15,808 nucleotides of DNA from DATAXI01 sp036266845 (GCA_036266845.1 DATAXI010000224.1:1-15808), one strand, 5' to 3'. Numbered from the stretch's first letter, positions 7,384 through 14,879 are shown. Numbers and translations are program-made. Notes: a model not told the origin generated them from the letters alone.

Positions 7384-7632
7384 TCAATATTGACTGCCGT
7401 CGCCGTGGCAGACGCTGAATGGCAGGCCGCTGCCGCAATAACAGGCGCGCCCGATTGCCTTGACGGGCTTTGGCTCCGCCCGCCTGGCGATAAACTCGGC
7501 AAGCGGCAGCCATTCGGAAGATTCCTCGTCAAAATAACAATCGGTGGAAAACAGACTGGCATCTGCCATCCCCTTTTTGATTTGGTCGGCGGACCAATCG
7601 CCAATTACGTGCTCTCCTCTGGATATTCTCAT
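7384..7632 (-). CDS. GYF-like/SEC-C motif small protein (82 aa)
   Basis: This is an 82-residue protein in two parts. The N-terminal part (about 5-50) has the outline of a bacterial GYF_2-type module: a GxW (11-13), DQIKKGMADASLF, then SEWLPLAEF (39-47), normally a peptide-binding fold. The C-terminal part carries a SEC-C type zinc knuckle, GRACYCGSG...CHG, with Cys64, Cys66, Cys75 and His76 as the ligands. SEC-C is best known from the tail of SecA, where it binds zinc and SecB or ribosomes, but stand-alone small SEC-C proteins are also common. The combination suggests a protein-protein or ribosome/translocon-associated adaptor; this is inference. The gene is 88 bp downstream of the transglutaminase-like gene and 57 bp upstream of the 68-residue gene on the same strand. 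Confidence 0.78.
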   Translation of the reverse strand: MRISRGEHVIGDWSADQIKKGMADASLFSTDCYFDEESSEWLPLAEFIARRAEPKPVKAIGRACYCGSGLPFSVCHGDGSQY

Positions 7633-7720
7633 GGATGTAAAATGAATTCCCTCGCGGGCTCCGCAGTTCAGTCGAACATTATGGTAAAGAATTTAATCGT
7701 CATGGCCGTTGCGGTTTCCG

Positions 7721-8620
7721 TTAGAAATAGCGGACCAGAGGCGTGCCATCCAGCCGCTTCGACATATCCCGCTCGGCGCCCAGCATGACTTGCTCCGGAT
7801 TGACCTGGTAAGACCAAACCTCAAAGTAAGTAAGGCGGGCATCCCCGTAGATCGTGCCGAAGGCGCCATCCACGGCATCCAGGCCGTGAGACATCTTGAT
7901 GCGTCCGATGCGCGGCGTGTTGAATCGGGCATCGATGGTCCACCACTTGTGCGCGAGATAGACTTCACAATACGCGTGGAAATCGCCCAGACTGCCGGAA
8001 TCCGTATATCCGATATCCGGGAGGTGCCCGGTGACATAGCGGGCTGGGATATTGAAAGTGCGGCAGAGCGCGATGACGGTGTGGGCAAAGTCGCGGCAGA
8101 CGCCATAGCGGCGGTCAATGATGTTCGACGCGGAGAGGTCCGGACGGCCCGAGCCGAAACGGTACTGGATATTCGCGTGGACCCAATCGCAGATGGCTTC
8201 CACGCGGTCGCTGCCGTTTTGCACCTGGCCAAAGTGATCCCACGCAAACTCAAGGAGCTTGTCCGAATCGCAATAACGGCTCGGCAGGGTGTAGCGGAGA
8301 AACTCGGGCGGGATATCGGAAACGGGAACGGCGGGCTGCCCGGAACAGCGCTCCTCCGGTCTTGAGGAGACGGAAACCAGGGCGTCATGATTTACCGTAT
8401 TCAACCCCGGCATCAACATGGCCCGGCGGGTGGTATTCCCGTGCGAATCCTGAAACTCCTGGCGCACGAGGCCGGGACTCACGGCAAGCTGCTCGACGGT
8501 CACGAGATGCGAGTCATCGACCCGCGGCCTGAGCATGAAGAGCGCCGCCGTAGGCATCGAGGATTCATACTCGAGATGACATCCGACACGGACGGTAAGG
8601 TCTAAAAATGTGGAGATCAT
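7721..8620 (-). CDS. Transglutaminase-like cysteine protease family protein
   Basis: This 299-residue protein has a bacterial transglutaminase N-terminal region (about 5-80; VGCHLEYESSMPTAALFMLRP is typical) followed by a transglutaminase-like core. The presumed catalytic triad is intact: Cys175 in RRYGVCRDFAHT (170-181), His215 in DFHAYCEVYL (213-222) and Asp230 in WWTIDAR (226-232). Members of this family are usually cytoplasmic or periplasmic peptidases or amidases rather than true crosslinking enzymes. No signal peptide is seen, so a cytoplasmic site is likely. Length is normal. It heads a same-strand run with the SEC-C and 68-residue genes, 88 bp apart, but no functional link can be shown. 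The upstream gap of 236 bp carries a 12-bp palindrome (AATGCATGCATT, 8678-8689). No Shine-Dalgarno site is apparent before the ATG. Confidence 0.92.
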   Translation of the reverse strand: MISTFLDLTVRVGCHLEYESSMPTAALFMLRPRVDDSHLVTVEQLAVSPGLVRQEFQDSHGNTTRRAMLMPGLNTVNHDALVSVSSRPEERCSGQPAVPVSDIPPEFLRYTLPSRYCDSDKLLEFAWDHFGQVQNGSDRVEAICDWVHANIQYRFGSGRPDLSASNIIDRRYGVCRDFAHTVIALCRTFNIPARYVTGHLPDIGYTDSGSLGDFHAYCEVYLAHKWWTIDARFNTPRIGRIKMSHGLDAVDGAFGTIYGDARLTYFEVWSYQVNPEQVMLGAERDMSKRLDGTPLVRYF

Positions 8621-8704
8621 TTATTTGTCACGAACCGCTTGCGCGAACCGAATCCCCCGGGAAACCTTCCTGCGGCGAATGCATGCATTTACCATGTTTC
8701 GGAT

Positions 8705-8730
8705 TGCCTGTCTCAAACTTTGATCAGGCA
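8705..8730. terminator. Hairpin in the gap between GH2 and transglutaminase genes
   Basis: TGCCTG (8705-8710) pairs with CAGGCA (8725-8730), and inside it TCAA (8713-8716) pairs with TTGA (8720-8723). No U-run follows on either strand. It could be a 3'-end structure of the GH2 transcript or a leader structure of the transglutaminase gene. Confidence 0.25.
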
Positions 8731-8760
8731 TGCCCTGGGCGCGTCGAATTAAAACCGCGA

Positions 8761-8797
8761 AACTTGCCTGCGGGGGCTTTCCCCCCATGGACAAGTT
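8761..8797 (-). terminator. Candidate terminator of the GH2 gene
   Basis: About 60 bp past the GH2 stop codon, AACTTG (8761-8766) can pair with CAAGTT (8792-8797), enclosing a second GC stem of five G:C pairs (8772-8776 with 8781-8785) with a 4-nt loop. On the minus strand it is followed, after a GCG, by GGTTTTAATT. The U-run is short and displaced, so this is a moderate rather than textbook intrinsic terminator. Confidence 0.4.
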
Positions 8798-8856
8798 GCC
8801 CCCGGGGAGCCCTGGAGCATTGCAACAAATACCAGAGCCGCGCCGGGCTTGCCGGG

Positions 8857-11760
8857 TTAGTTCACCGGACCGTCCAGCAGCAAGTTGTGCTCGCGTTTTC
8901 CCGGTTCTCCCTTCCCGTCCCCTAGCGGCGATGGCTGGACGCCCAGGTTCTCCCAGAGTTGCGTCCAGAAAGCCCGCGCCTGAGCGCTGGCCAGAGTCGG
9001 GTCCAGCGTGGAAATCCATAGGCGGCCTCTGCCCTCCACCGTTTCCACCAGGGCCGCTCCCGGCGGCTTTTGCAGCCGCTCGTAAATCAGCATGCTGGAG
9101 CATTTCGCGGCCTCCGGCTCCCGCTCAAAGAGGCTCCAATCCGTGTTCGATGCTTCGAGCAGAACCTTTCCGCCCTTGACCAGCGGCCCCGCAAGGCCCG
9201 CTTTCTGGATATCCGAGTCGCCCGCCGCCACAAAGAAGAGTTGGCTGGGGCCAAAGTTCGCCGTGGCGGGACTGGCCGCCCCCTTGATCAATGCGGTCGC
9301 CTTTCTTTCCGTTAGCAAGACGGGCGCGGGCAGCACGTCGGAGAGTTCCGCCAGCGCGGAGCCGTGATCGCGCGCCATCACCCACACCAATCCGCCCCTG
9401 TCCCAGACGGCGTGCGCGATGTTGCCCGCCCCGCGCGCGTCTCCGGACTCTTCGCCATCGATCACCAGCAGCATGGTATTGCGGGCATCGGTCCCCGTCG
9501 CGAGAGGCAGCCCAAAGCTGCTCAGGCTCTTGTAGAGAGTTCCAGACGGGTCCCCGATGAAACCGACCGACGCGATTTTCTGCGCAGGCTGCGCCGCCCC
9601 GCGCTGGGTGAGCGCCGGCAGCCGGGACCATGGCCCGGGCTGCGGCCCGCGTGGGTCCAATGCCGCTTTCATTGCATCGAACATCTCCATGGGACGGTAC
9701 GCGGGCAGTGCCGGGTCCCAGCCGGGATTGATGGTCATCACATAAGGAGGCAACCGCTCGATCTGCACCCCCGGCACATTCTCCCGGTATTGCGGGAAGA
9801 AAATGCCATCCTCCAGCCCGGGCGGGCGGCTCGTCGTCCGGTATCCAAACGGCAATTGCTCGAGCCCGAACCAGACCAGCTCGCTGGGCGAGAAATACGC
9901 CAGATCCTTGAGGGCGCATTGCGTGATCATCCGGTAGAGATCAAATGCGAGCGCACGATTTCGCGCGGCGTAACTGGCATAGGCGCAGTCTGTCCCGAGG
10001 TCCTTCAGGATGCGTTCCGGTCCGGCAAAATAGGTCCCGCCGTGCTCGCCGATCATCCTCGGCTTATCGCCGGACGGCAGGTCCGTGGGCAGCCCGATGC
10101 CCATATGCCGGCTCCAGACCGGCAGCACCCCCTGCAAATCCTCGTCCCCATCCACGGATATCCACGGCCTTGTCGGGTCCAGCGCCCGCGGCCGCAGCGC
10201 GTACTGTTGCAGCATTGCGTACTCCGCCGCCTTGTCCGCCGCGTTTGTCTTGAAGAACAAGGCAAACATCTCATTGGCGGAACTCCACGCGAATACGCTG
10301 GGGTGATTCCGGTCGCGCATGACAAGGCCGTCCAGGTGGGATGACAGCCGTCCCCAGGTGACCGGCGCCTTGAGGTTGAGATTGATGCTGGACCCGAACA
10401 CCGCCGCCTCATCCAGCACACAGAGGCCCATCTCATCCGCCAGGTCCATCCAGAACCTTGGCATCACGTTCGCATGAGGCCGCACCGCGTTCCCGTGCAT
10501 GTCCTTGATCATCGAGTAAAACGCCGCCACGTATCGCCGGGACATCACATACGGCCCAAAGGGGTGCGAGAAATCCCCAAACAACCGGATCGGCTGCCCA
10601 TTGAGCAAGAGCTGCCTTCCCGCAATCTGGAACTCCCGCCATCCAAATCGCGTGTACTTCTGGTCCAGCAGCGCATTCGGCCCGCTGCCGTCGCGGATTC
10701 GCACCAGCATCCCGTAAAGATTCGGCGCCGCCGGCGACCACAAGGCCAGCGCATTTCCCACCGGCGTTACCAATGTCAGCTTTGCCGTCCCGCCCGCGGG
10801 CACCGTGGCCGGCTGCTCTTGCAAAGCCAGCGCCTGCGGCCCCAATTTCCATGCCGGCTCGCCCTCGTCCTTGGGCGAAAGATTGATCCAGCGGGCGACG
10901 CGGGCGTCCACGCTTACCGTGGCCGGCGCGCCGGTGTCATTGCGCAGCGTGATCTCCACCGCCAGCTTTCCCTCCTTCACCAGCGGCTTCACAAAAACGT
11001 CCTGCACCCGTACCGGCGGCAGGCCCAGCAGGAAGACATCGTTCCAGATGCCCACCAGGTCGTCCATGTTCGAGCCATTGGGATAGGTGCGCTGCTGATT
11101 GGGCGGGTAATCCGGCGATTTGATATTGAAGAGCGAACTCTTCCGGATGCCGACGAGCAGTTCATTGTCGCCCCGCCGGTTCACCAGCCCCGTCACGTCC
11201 ATTTCGAACGGCATGAAGTTATCGAAATGCGAACCCGCCGGCTTGCCATTGACCAATACCTGCGCCTCCCCGGCCACCGCCTCAAAGTGCAGGACGATGC
11301 GCCGGCTCTCCCAGCCGGGCGGAACCCGAAAACTCCGCTTCAGCCATCCCATCCGGGCTCCGTCCCACGATGCGGGATAGGAGGGATAATAGACCGAGTC
11401 GGTCACATAGGGCCGCTTCGATCCCGCGCCGGCGTTCCGGCCATTGCCCCACGTGTTCACATTCCAGGGGGAAGGTATCTTGATGGGAGTCGCCTCCCAT
11501 TTCGCAGGGTCCGGCGCTGTGAGCGGCGGCGGGACGCCCGAGCCCGGCTCAAACCCCGCCGGCACCGTCACCGGCTGAAATTGCCACCGTCCATCCAGGC
11601 AAACATCATCCCGCAACGGCTTTTCCGGCGCTGCCACAAAATCCCCGGTTGGCGCAAATATTCCGGGAACCGTGACCGGGTCTTGAGCGGAGGCGTGTTG
11701 CACCGGGAAAAGGGAAAGCACACAGGCAAACAAACCGAGCTGGCTGATGAAACGTTTCAC
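8857..11760 (-). CDS. Secreted GH2-type glycoside hydrolase (beta-galactosidase/glucuronidase-like)
   Basis: This is a 967-residue exported glycosidase. A signal peptide is clear: MKRF, hydrophobic 8-20, and ASA|Q as the cleavage site near residue 25. A jelly-roll sugar-binding domain follows (about 50-250, with GWLKRSFRVP and AQVLVNGKPAGSHFDNF), then an immunoglobulin-like domain (about 250-375) and a TIM barrel (about 378-640). The barrel carries the GH2 acid/base signature RDRNHPSVFAWSSANE with Glu497, and a nucleophile candidate Glu572 in MIGEHGG. Both catalytic residues are kept, so it should be active, likely removing terminal beta-linked sugars from external or periplasmic glycans. The last 260 or so residues (from about 705) form an alpha/beta region rather like a glutamine-amidotransferase-like fold without a recognisable catalytic set. 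The start is a GTG at 11760; no Shine-Dalgarno site is seen. It is divergent from an HTH gene across 181 bp. Exact substrate is unknown. Confidence 0.92.
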   Translation of the reverse strand: MKRFISQLGLFACVLSLFPVQHASAQDPVTVPGIFAPTGDFVAAPEKPLRDDVCLDGRWQFQPVTVPAGFEPGSGVPPPLTAPDPAKWEATPIKIPSPWNVNTWGNGRNAGAGSKRPYVTDSVYYPSYPASWDGARMGWLKRSFRVPPGWESRRIVLHFEAVAGEAQVLVNGKPAGSHFDNFMPFEMDVTGLVNRRGDNELLVGIRKSSLFNIKSPDYPPNQQRTYPNGSNMDDLVGIWNDVFLLGLPPVRVQDVFVKPLVKEGKLAVEITLRNDTGAPATVSVDARVARWINLSPKDEGEPAWKLGPQALALQEQPATVPAGGTAKLTLVTPVGNALALWSPAAPNLYGMLVRIRDGSGPNALLDQKYTRFGWREFQIAGRQLLLNGQPIRLFGDFSHPFGPYVMSRRYVAAFYSMIKDMHGNAVRPHANVMPRFWMDLADEMGLCVLDEAAVFGSSINLNLKAPVTWGRLSSHLDGLVMRDRNHPSVFAWSSANEMFALFFKTNAADKAAEYAMLQQYALRPRALDPTRPWISVDGDEDLQGVLPVWSRHMGIGLPTDLPSGDKPRMIGEHGGTYFAGPERILKDLGTDCAYASYAARNRALAFDLYRMITQCALKDLAYFSPSELVWFGLEQLPFGYRTTSRPPGLEDGIFFPQYRENVPGVQIERLPPYVMTINPGWDPALPAYRPMEMFDAMKAALDPRGPQPGPWSRLPALTQRGAAQPAQKIASVGFIGDPSGTLYKSLSSFGLPLATGTDARNTMLLVIDGEESGDARGAGNIAHAVWDRGGLVWVMARDHGSALAELSDVLPAPVLLTERKATALIKGAASPATANFGPSQLFFVAAGDSDIQKAGLAGPLVKGGKVLLEASNTDWSLFEREPEAAKCSSMLIYERLQKPPGAALVETVEGRGRLWISTLDPTLASAQARAFWTQLWENLGVQPSPLGDGKGEPGKREHNLLLDGPVN

Positions 11761-11872
11761 TGGAGGAAAACCGTGAATCTGGGCCTCTTCAGGGAATTGC
11801 GCCAGCCCAAAAAGGGAGAGCGCGAATGCGATCCTCCCGTCAATCGATGGGCGGCTCCTAATCCATTCTCGA

Positions 11873-11941
11873 AATAGTGCAATTTAATAGTGCAATTCAC
11901 TTGTAAGGGAGTCTAAATAGTGCAGTAATATAGTTCAATCC
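11873..11941. promoter_or_regulatory. Four 13-bp elements (core TAGTGCA) before the HTH gene, candidate operator
   Basis: Two tandem pairs of a 13-bp element are present. Pair one is AATAGTGCAATTT (11873-11885) and AATAGTGCAATTC (11886-11898), 12 of 13 identical. Pair two is AATAGTGCAGTAA (11916-11928) and TATAGTTCAATCC (11929-11941), with cores TAGTGCA and TAGTTCA. The 13-bp step within pairs is just over one helical turn, and the 43-bp offset between pairs is close to four turns, as expected if proteins bind one face of the DNA. The last copy ends directly at the ATG at 11942. A Shine-Dalgarno-like AAGGGAG (11906-11912) lies about 30 bp before the ATG, between the pairs. I saw no other TAGTGCA in the window by eye. 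The elements also lie in the upstream region of the divergent GH2 gene. Confidence 0.7.
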
Positions 11942-12487
11942 ATGGCGCTCTCCCGTTGCACCACCACCGTCGCCCGCCTCCGTGGCAGCCTCGGCCGGCG
12001 GCATGGCCAGGAGGCGCGCTTTGCCCGGCTCGCCGGGCGGAGCGTCTCCTGGGTTAAGAAAGTCAGCGCGGGCCGGGAGCCATTGACCGGCGACATGGCT
12101 CTTCAGCTTGAGCAGGCCACAGGGGTCGCCGCCGCATGGCTTCTGAACGGCGACCCCGCGATCCCGCCGGTGACCGCGGCCGGGAACGAATTTAACCTCG
12201 CGGCATTTGAGCACCATCGGGCCGGAGAAGAGGCGGGCGAGGCCCGCAAGGCGTCCGCTCCCCCGCTGCCCGCCGCGCTTCAAATGCTCCCCGGCATCGC
12301 CGCCTCTGCCGCCAAACAGGGCCGCGCCTCGTTATTCCAATACCGGCTCAGCCGGTTTCTGGAGGAATGCCGCGAAGAATTCGGGCTCGTCCAGCCCGCG
12401 AACTTGCAACCCGGAAAAGAGAAGGCCACGGCCAGGATTCCGGAAATAGAAACCGGAGCGCCGGAGATGGAAGTTCATCTCCTATGA
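11942..12487 (+). CDS. Small HTH (XRE-like) DNA-binding regulator
   Basis: This is a 181-residue protein. Residues about 8-70 fit a Cro/C1-type helix-turn-helix domain: VARLRGSLGRRHG, then FARLAGRSVSWVKKVSAGREPLT (27-49, read as two helices with the turn at GRS), then MALQLEQATGVAAAWLLNGD (52-71). The WLLNGD ending of the domain is characteristic of such repressors. The middle is alanine- and glutamate-rich (about 80-110), and a second helical segment (about 112-148, FLEECREEFGLV) may serve for dimerisation. No ligand-binding or catalytic motif is visible. The start ATG at 11942 is the only sensible one. It lacks an upstream ribosome binding site at normal distance because a candidate operator repeat abuts it, so a leaderless mRNA is possible. 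It is divergent from the GH2 gene, so it may control itself and that gene. Confidence 0.78.
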   Translation: MALSRCTTTVARLRGSLGRRHGQEARFARLAGRSVSWVKKVSAGREPLTGDMALQLEQATGVAAAWLLNGDPAIPPVTAAGNEFNLAAFEHHRAGEEAGEARKASAPPLPAALQMLPGIAASAAKQGRASLFQYRLSRFLEECREEFGLVQPANLQPGKEKATARIPEIETGAPEMEVHLL

Positions 12488-12519
12488 GGCAAAATCCGCA
12501 AGTCCATCCCCGATGGCCA

Positions 12520-12537
12520 TGACTTACTTATAAGTCA
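12520..12537. terminator. Palindrome between convergent HTH and glycosyltransferase genes
   Basis: TGACTTA (12520-12526) pairs with TAAGTCA (12531-12537) around a CTTA loop, overlapping the stop codon of the minus-strand glycosyltransferase and 32 bp past the HTH stop. It is well placed as a bidirectional terminator for two convergent genes but the stem is AT-rich and has no U-run. Confidence 0.3.
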
Positions 12538-13651
12538 CCACGTCCATGAACAGCGCCTCGTATCGATCGGTCACTTTCTCCCAGCTAAAAGCTTCTTTCA
12601 TCCTCTTCACCGCCCGGCCCCGGTACTCTTCCACGATGTCCGGATGCGCGATGAGGTAATTCATCTTCTCTCCCAGCGATTCCTTCTCCCGGGCGTCTTC
12701 GAATTTCAACCCGGCATCGGATACCACATCGGAGTTTGCCGCGGTATCGCGGACCAGCACGCAATTGCCGAATCCCATCTGGTCCAGCAGCACGGGCCGC
12801 GTGCCTTCCACGCCGGAGGCCAGCACATAGAAGAGGCAATTCTTGCTTAACTCGCGGTAAGCTTCCTTAAAGGCGTAGCCGGTAAAGATCACGCGGTCAT
12901 CGGCCAGCGAGACGAGTTGAGCCTTGTAGTCATCGCTGTAGGGAGCGTCACCCACGATCACCAGCTTGATCCCGCTGCTGCGCGGCACGGCGCGGAAGGC
13001 CTCGATGAGCAGCTCCGCGCGATTCTCCGGCACCAGGCGCCCGACAAAGAGTACATACCGCTCGCGGATGAGCCCATGCGTATCCAGGGTCTGCGTCCCC
13101 GCCGGCTCCAGCTCCACATTCGAGCCATAAGGCAGCAGCACCGTCTCCCGCTTGTAAATGCGCTGGTAGCGCTCCTGGATAATCTTCGCGTCCGCGATCA
13201 CCACAGTCGCCAGGCGCGCCGCCCACGCTTCGCTGCTGCGCAGCCATTTGACCGCAAAGCCGCTCCACTTTTTGCGCGCCCAATCCTCTCCGTCCACATT
13301 GATCAACACCGGGATGCCGAGCAGGCGCACCATGGCGCAGAAGATCGCGTTGCCCACCCCGCAGATGTAAACCACATCGGGCCGCACCAGCGGCAGCAGC
13401 AGGCAGGAAAGGAATGTGTGAACCAGGGTATCCAGCGATTTCTTCTGGATGGTCCGCAGCCGGATAATGCGCATCCCGCGGTAATATTTCCCGCGCAGCG
13501 GGACAAAAGGATAGCGGTTGAAGACAACCACCTCGTGGCCGCGATCCACCAGGCGGGCGCCGAGCTGCTCCACAAAGGTCTCGAACCCGCTGTAACTGGC
13601 CGGCACCCCGCGGGTTCCTATAAATGCGATGCGCAAACGCGGATTTTTCAT
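12524..13651 (-). CDS. DUF1972/GT4 glycosyltransferase (rhamnosyltransferase-like)
   Basis: This is a 375-residue GT-B glycosyltransferase. The N-terminus IAFIGTRGVPASYSGFETFV (8-27) is the signature of the DUF1972 group, which includes beta-1,4-rhamnosyltransferases of capsule and O-antigen synthesis such as WchF/Cps2T. Other marks are DVVYICGVGNAIF (92-104), the linker PYGSNVELEP (174-183), the second domain start YVLFVGRLVPEN (199-210), and the C-terminal nucleotide-sugar site EGTRPVLLDQMGFGN (282-296), where the usual acidic pair is Glu282 and Asp290. It acts in the cytoplasm or at the inner-membrane face on a lipid-linked glycan. The chosen ATG at 13651 overlaps the upstream GT9 stop as ATGA, a sign of translational coupling. 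A longer open frame upstream would run inside the GT9 gene and is not used. Donor sugar is inferred only from family. Confidence 0.9.
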   Translation of the reverse strand: MKNPRLRIAFIGTRGVPASYSGFETFVEQLGARLVDRGHEVVVFNRYPFVPLRGKYYRGMRIIRLRTIQKKSLDTLVHTFLSCLLLPLVRPDVVYICGVGNAIFCAMVRLLGIPVLINVDGEDWARKKWSGFAVKWLRSSEAWAARLATVVIADAKIIQERYQRIYKRETVLLPYGSNVELEPAGTQTLDTHGLIRERYVLFVGRLVPENRAELLIEAFRAVPRSSGIKLVIVGDAPYSDDYKAQLVSLADDRVIFTGYAFKEAYRELSKNCLFYVLASGVEGTRPVLLDQMGFGNCVLVRDTAANSDVVSDAGLKFEDAREKESLGEKMNYLIAHPDIVEEYRGRAVKRMKEAFSWEKVTDRYEALFMDVVTYK

Positions 13652-14733
13652 CGGGGAAGTAGGGAGGACACTTTCTCGCGCACCATCTCGTAAGTCACGG
13701 CTTCCAGGCAGATATAACTGGGCATCACACAGTGGTCCAGACAGGGGCGGTGGGGGCAGACATCGCGATTGACCACCAGGGCCTCGCTCCCGCGCGGGCA
13801 AAACCAGCGCGGCTCCTGATCGGTAAAAATCGTAATGACCCGCTTGCCCAGCGCCGCCCCCATGTGCGAGACGCCGGTATCGTTGCACAGCAGCACATCC
13901 GCTCCGGCGCAAATGCCCAGGAACGCCTCGAGGCTGGCTGGCGCCAGCACTTCCACCCCCGCCGGAAGCTCCGGCACGGAATCGCGAATCTCCGGGGCGC
14001 GAATAAAAATCACCTTCGCCCCGGCCGGCGCCAGCACCTCGCGGATGATGCGCCCGAACTCCGCCACCGGCCACCGACGCCCGGCAAATCGCGCCCCCGG
14101 ATGCACCAGCCACACCGGCGGGCTGCCCGGCATCTTCGGCTCCGCTGGCGGCATCGGCAGCCAGGGCGCCTGTTCATCCCATGGGATGTCCATCGCCCGC
14201 GCCAGGTCGCGGAAGTCATCCACATGGTGCTGGTAATAATCGCTCCGGTCCACCTTCCGCGTCAGCAGCGGGCGCATTGCCGCCATGGATCCCGCCAGGG
14301 AAATCAGCCGCCCGATTTTGACCTGCTTTTGCCGCCACGGGAGCTGGCTCGCGTAGAAATTATTGCGCGACATCGGGAAACCGGCACGCACCGCCGCGCC
14401 ACTCTTCCCCATCAGGCAATGCACCCGCGCATCCGCCCATACGGAAGCCGCCACATCCGGCCGCAACGCTCTCACCTTGCGAAGGTAACGCGGGATGTCC
14501 GCCCGCCGCCATTTTCCCGCGCCGCCTCCTTCCACGATCCATGGCGGTGTCCATACCAGGAGGCGTTCCTCCGGCATCGCCATCCGAAAAATCCCCGCAG
14601 AGTGCTCCGCGCACGTCACAAACACGTCATACCGCGCGCCCGCGCTCCGCACAAACGGCAGGCTCATCACGGCATCGCCGATCATCCGCTGCTCAAACAG
14701 CAGCAGGCGCGGGCGTTTTGCGGCATCGGACAT
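13648..14733 (-). CDS. Glycosyltransferase family 9 (heptosyltransferase-type)
   Basis: This is a 361-residue GT9 protein, the family of LPS core heptosyltransferases (WaaC/WaaF/WaaQ). The N-terminal domain starts with LLLFEQRMIGDAVMSLPFVRS (10-30 in part), matching the family's GD.v.s.P pattern. The C-terminal domain has WLVHPGARFAGRRWP (208-222), the donor-site LCNDTGVSHMGAALGKRVI (282-300), and FTDQEPRWFCPRG (303-315). A cysteine-rich ending CPHRPCLDHC...C (Cys326, 331, 335, 342) is usual in GT9 members of this length. The ATG at 14733 is preferred over an in-frame TTG at 14751. The gene is coupled to the DUF1972 gene by an ATGA overlap, so the two likely build adjacent parts of one glycan. 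It need not transfer heptose: many GT9 enzymes outside Proteobacteria have other or unknown donors. Confidence 0.9.
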   Translation of the reverse strand: MSDAAKRPRLLLFEQRMIGDAVMSLPFVRSAGARYDVFVTCAEHSAGIFRMAMPEERLLVWTPPWIVEGGGAGKWRRADIPRYLRKVRALRPDVAASVWADARVHCLMGKSGAAVRAGFPMSRNNFYASQLPWRQKQVKIGRLISLAGSMAAMRPLLTRKVDRSDYYQHHVDDFRDLARAMDIPWDEQAPWLPMPPAEPKMPGSPPVWLVHPGARFAGRRWPVAEFGRIIREVLAPAGAKVIFIRAPEIRDSVPELPAGVEVLAPASLEAFLGICAGADVLLCNDTGVSHMGAALGKRVITIFTDQEPRWFCPRGSEALVVNRDVCPHRPCLDHCVMPSYICLEAVTYEMVREKVSSLLPR

Positions 14734-14879
14734 CGGGCGCGACCATCGCAAGCCCCCCGCCGCTTTTCAAGCCGCCCGGAGTGTGGAAAGTTCGCCATGC
14801 AGCGTCTTGAAACCGTTTCCCTAATTCCCTTGCCCGATTAAATTACCGCCGCATACTCGGCCCTCCACCCGATTTCCCA
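14734..14879. other. Divergent promoter region between GT9 and rfbF genes
   Basis: This 146-bp gap separates two divergently transcribed sugar gene sets, so promoters in both directions are expected. A TTGAAA at 14807-14812 and a TTAAAT at 14838-14843 resemble sigma70 boxes for rfbF but their 25-bp spacing is too long for a confident call. No operator-like repeat was seen. Confidence 0.35.

Noticed and set aside
8678..8689. Perfect 12-bp palindrome AATGCATGCATT upstream of the transglutaminase gene
   Set aside because: A 12-bp palindrome is expected a few times by chance in a window this size; no second copy or promoter context supports an operator.
11761..11835. In-frame hydrophobic stretch (FALSLFGLA) before the GTG of the GH2 gene, resembling another signal peptide
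   Set aside because: No ATG, GTG or TTG begins this stretch in frame, and the sequence after the GTG already forms a complete signal peptide.
10474..11877. Long plus-strand open frame (467 codons) opposite the GH2 gene
   Set aside because: It is antisense to a gene with a signal peptide and full GH2 motifs. The product is Arg/His/Pro-rich without domain features, as expected from GC-rich antisense frames.
13652..14113. Upstream extension of the DUF1972 glycosyltransferase
   Set aside because: It runs out of frame through the GT9 gene and encodes Gly/Ala/Arg-rich sequence; the ATGA start at 13651 directly precedes the family's conserved N-terminus.
13732..14841. Plus-strand open frame of 369 codons opposite the GT9 gene
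   Set aside because: Same reason: the minus strand has clear GT9 motifs, and this frame encodes low-complexity Arg/His/Pro-rich sequence.
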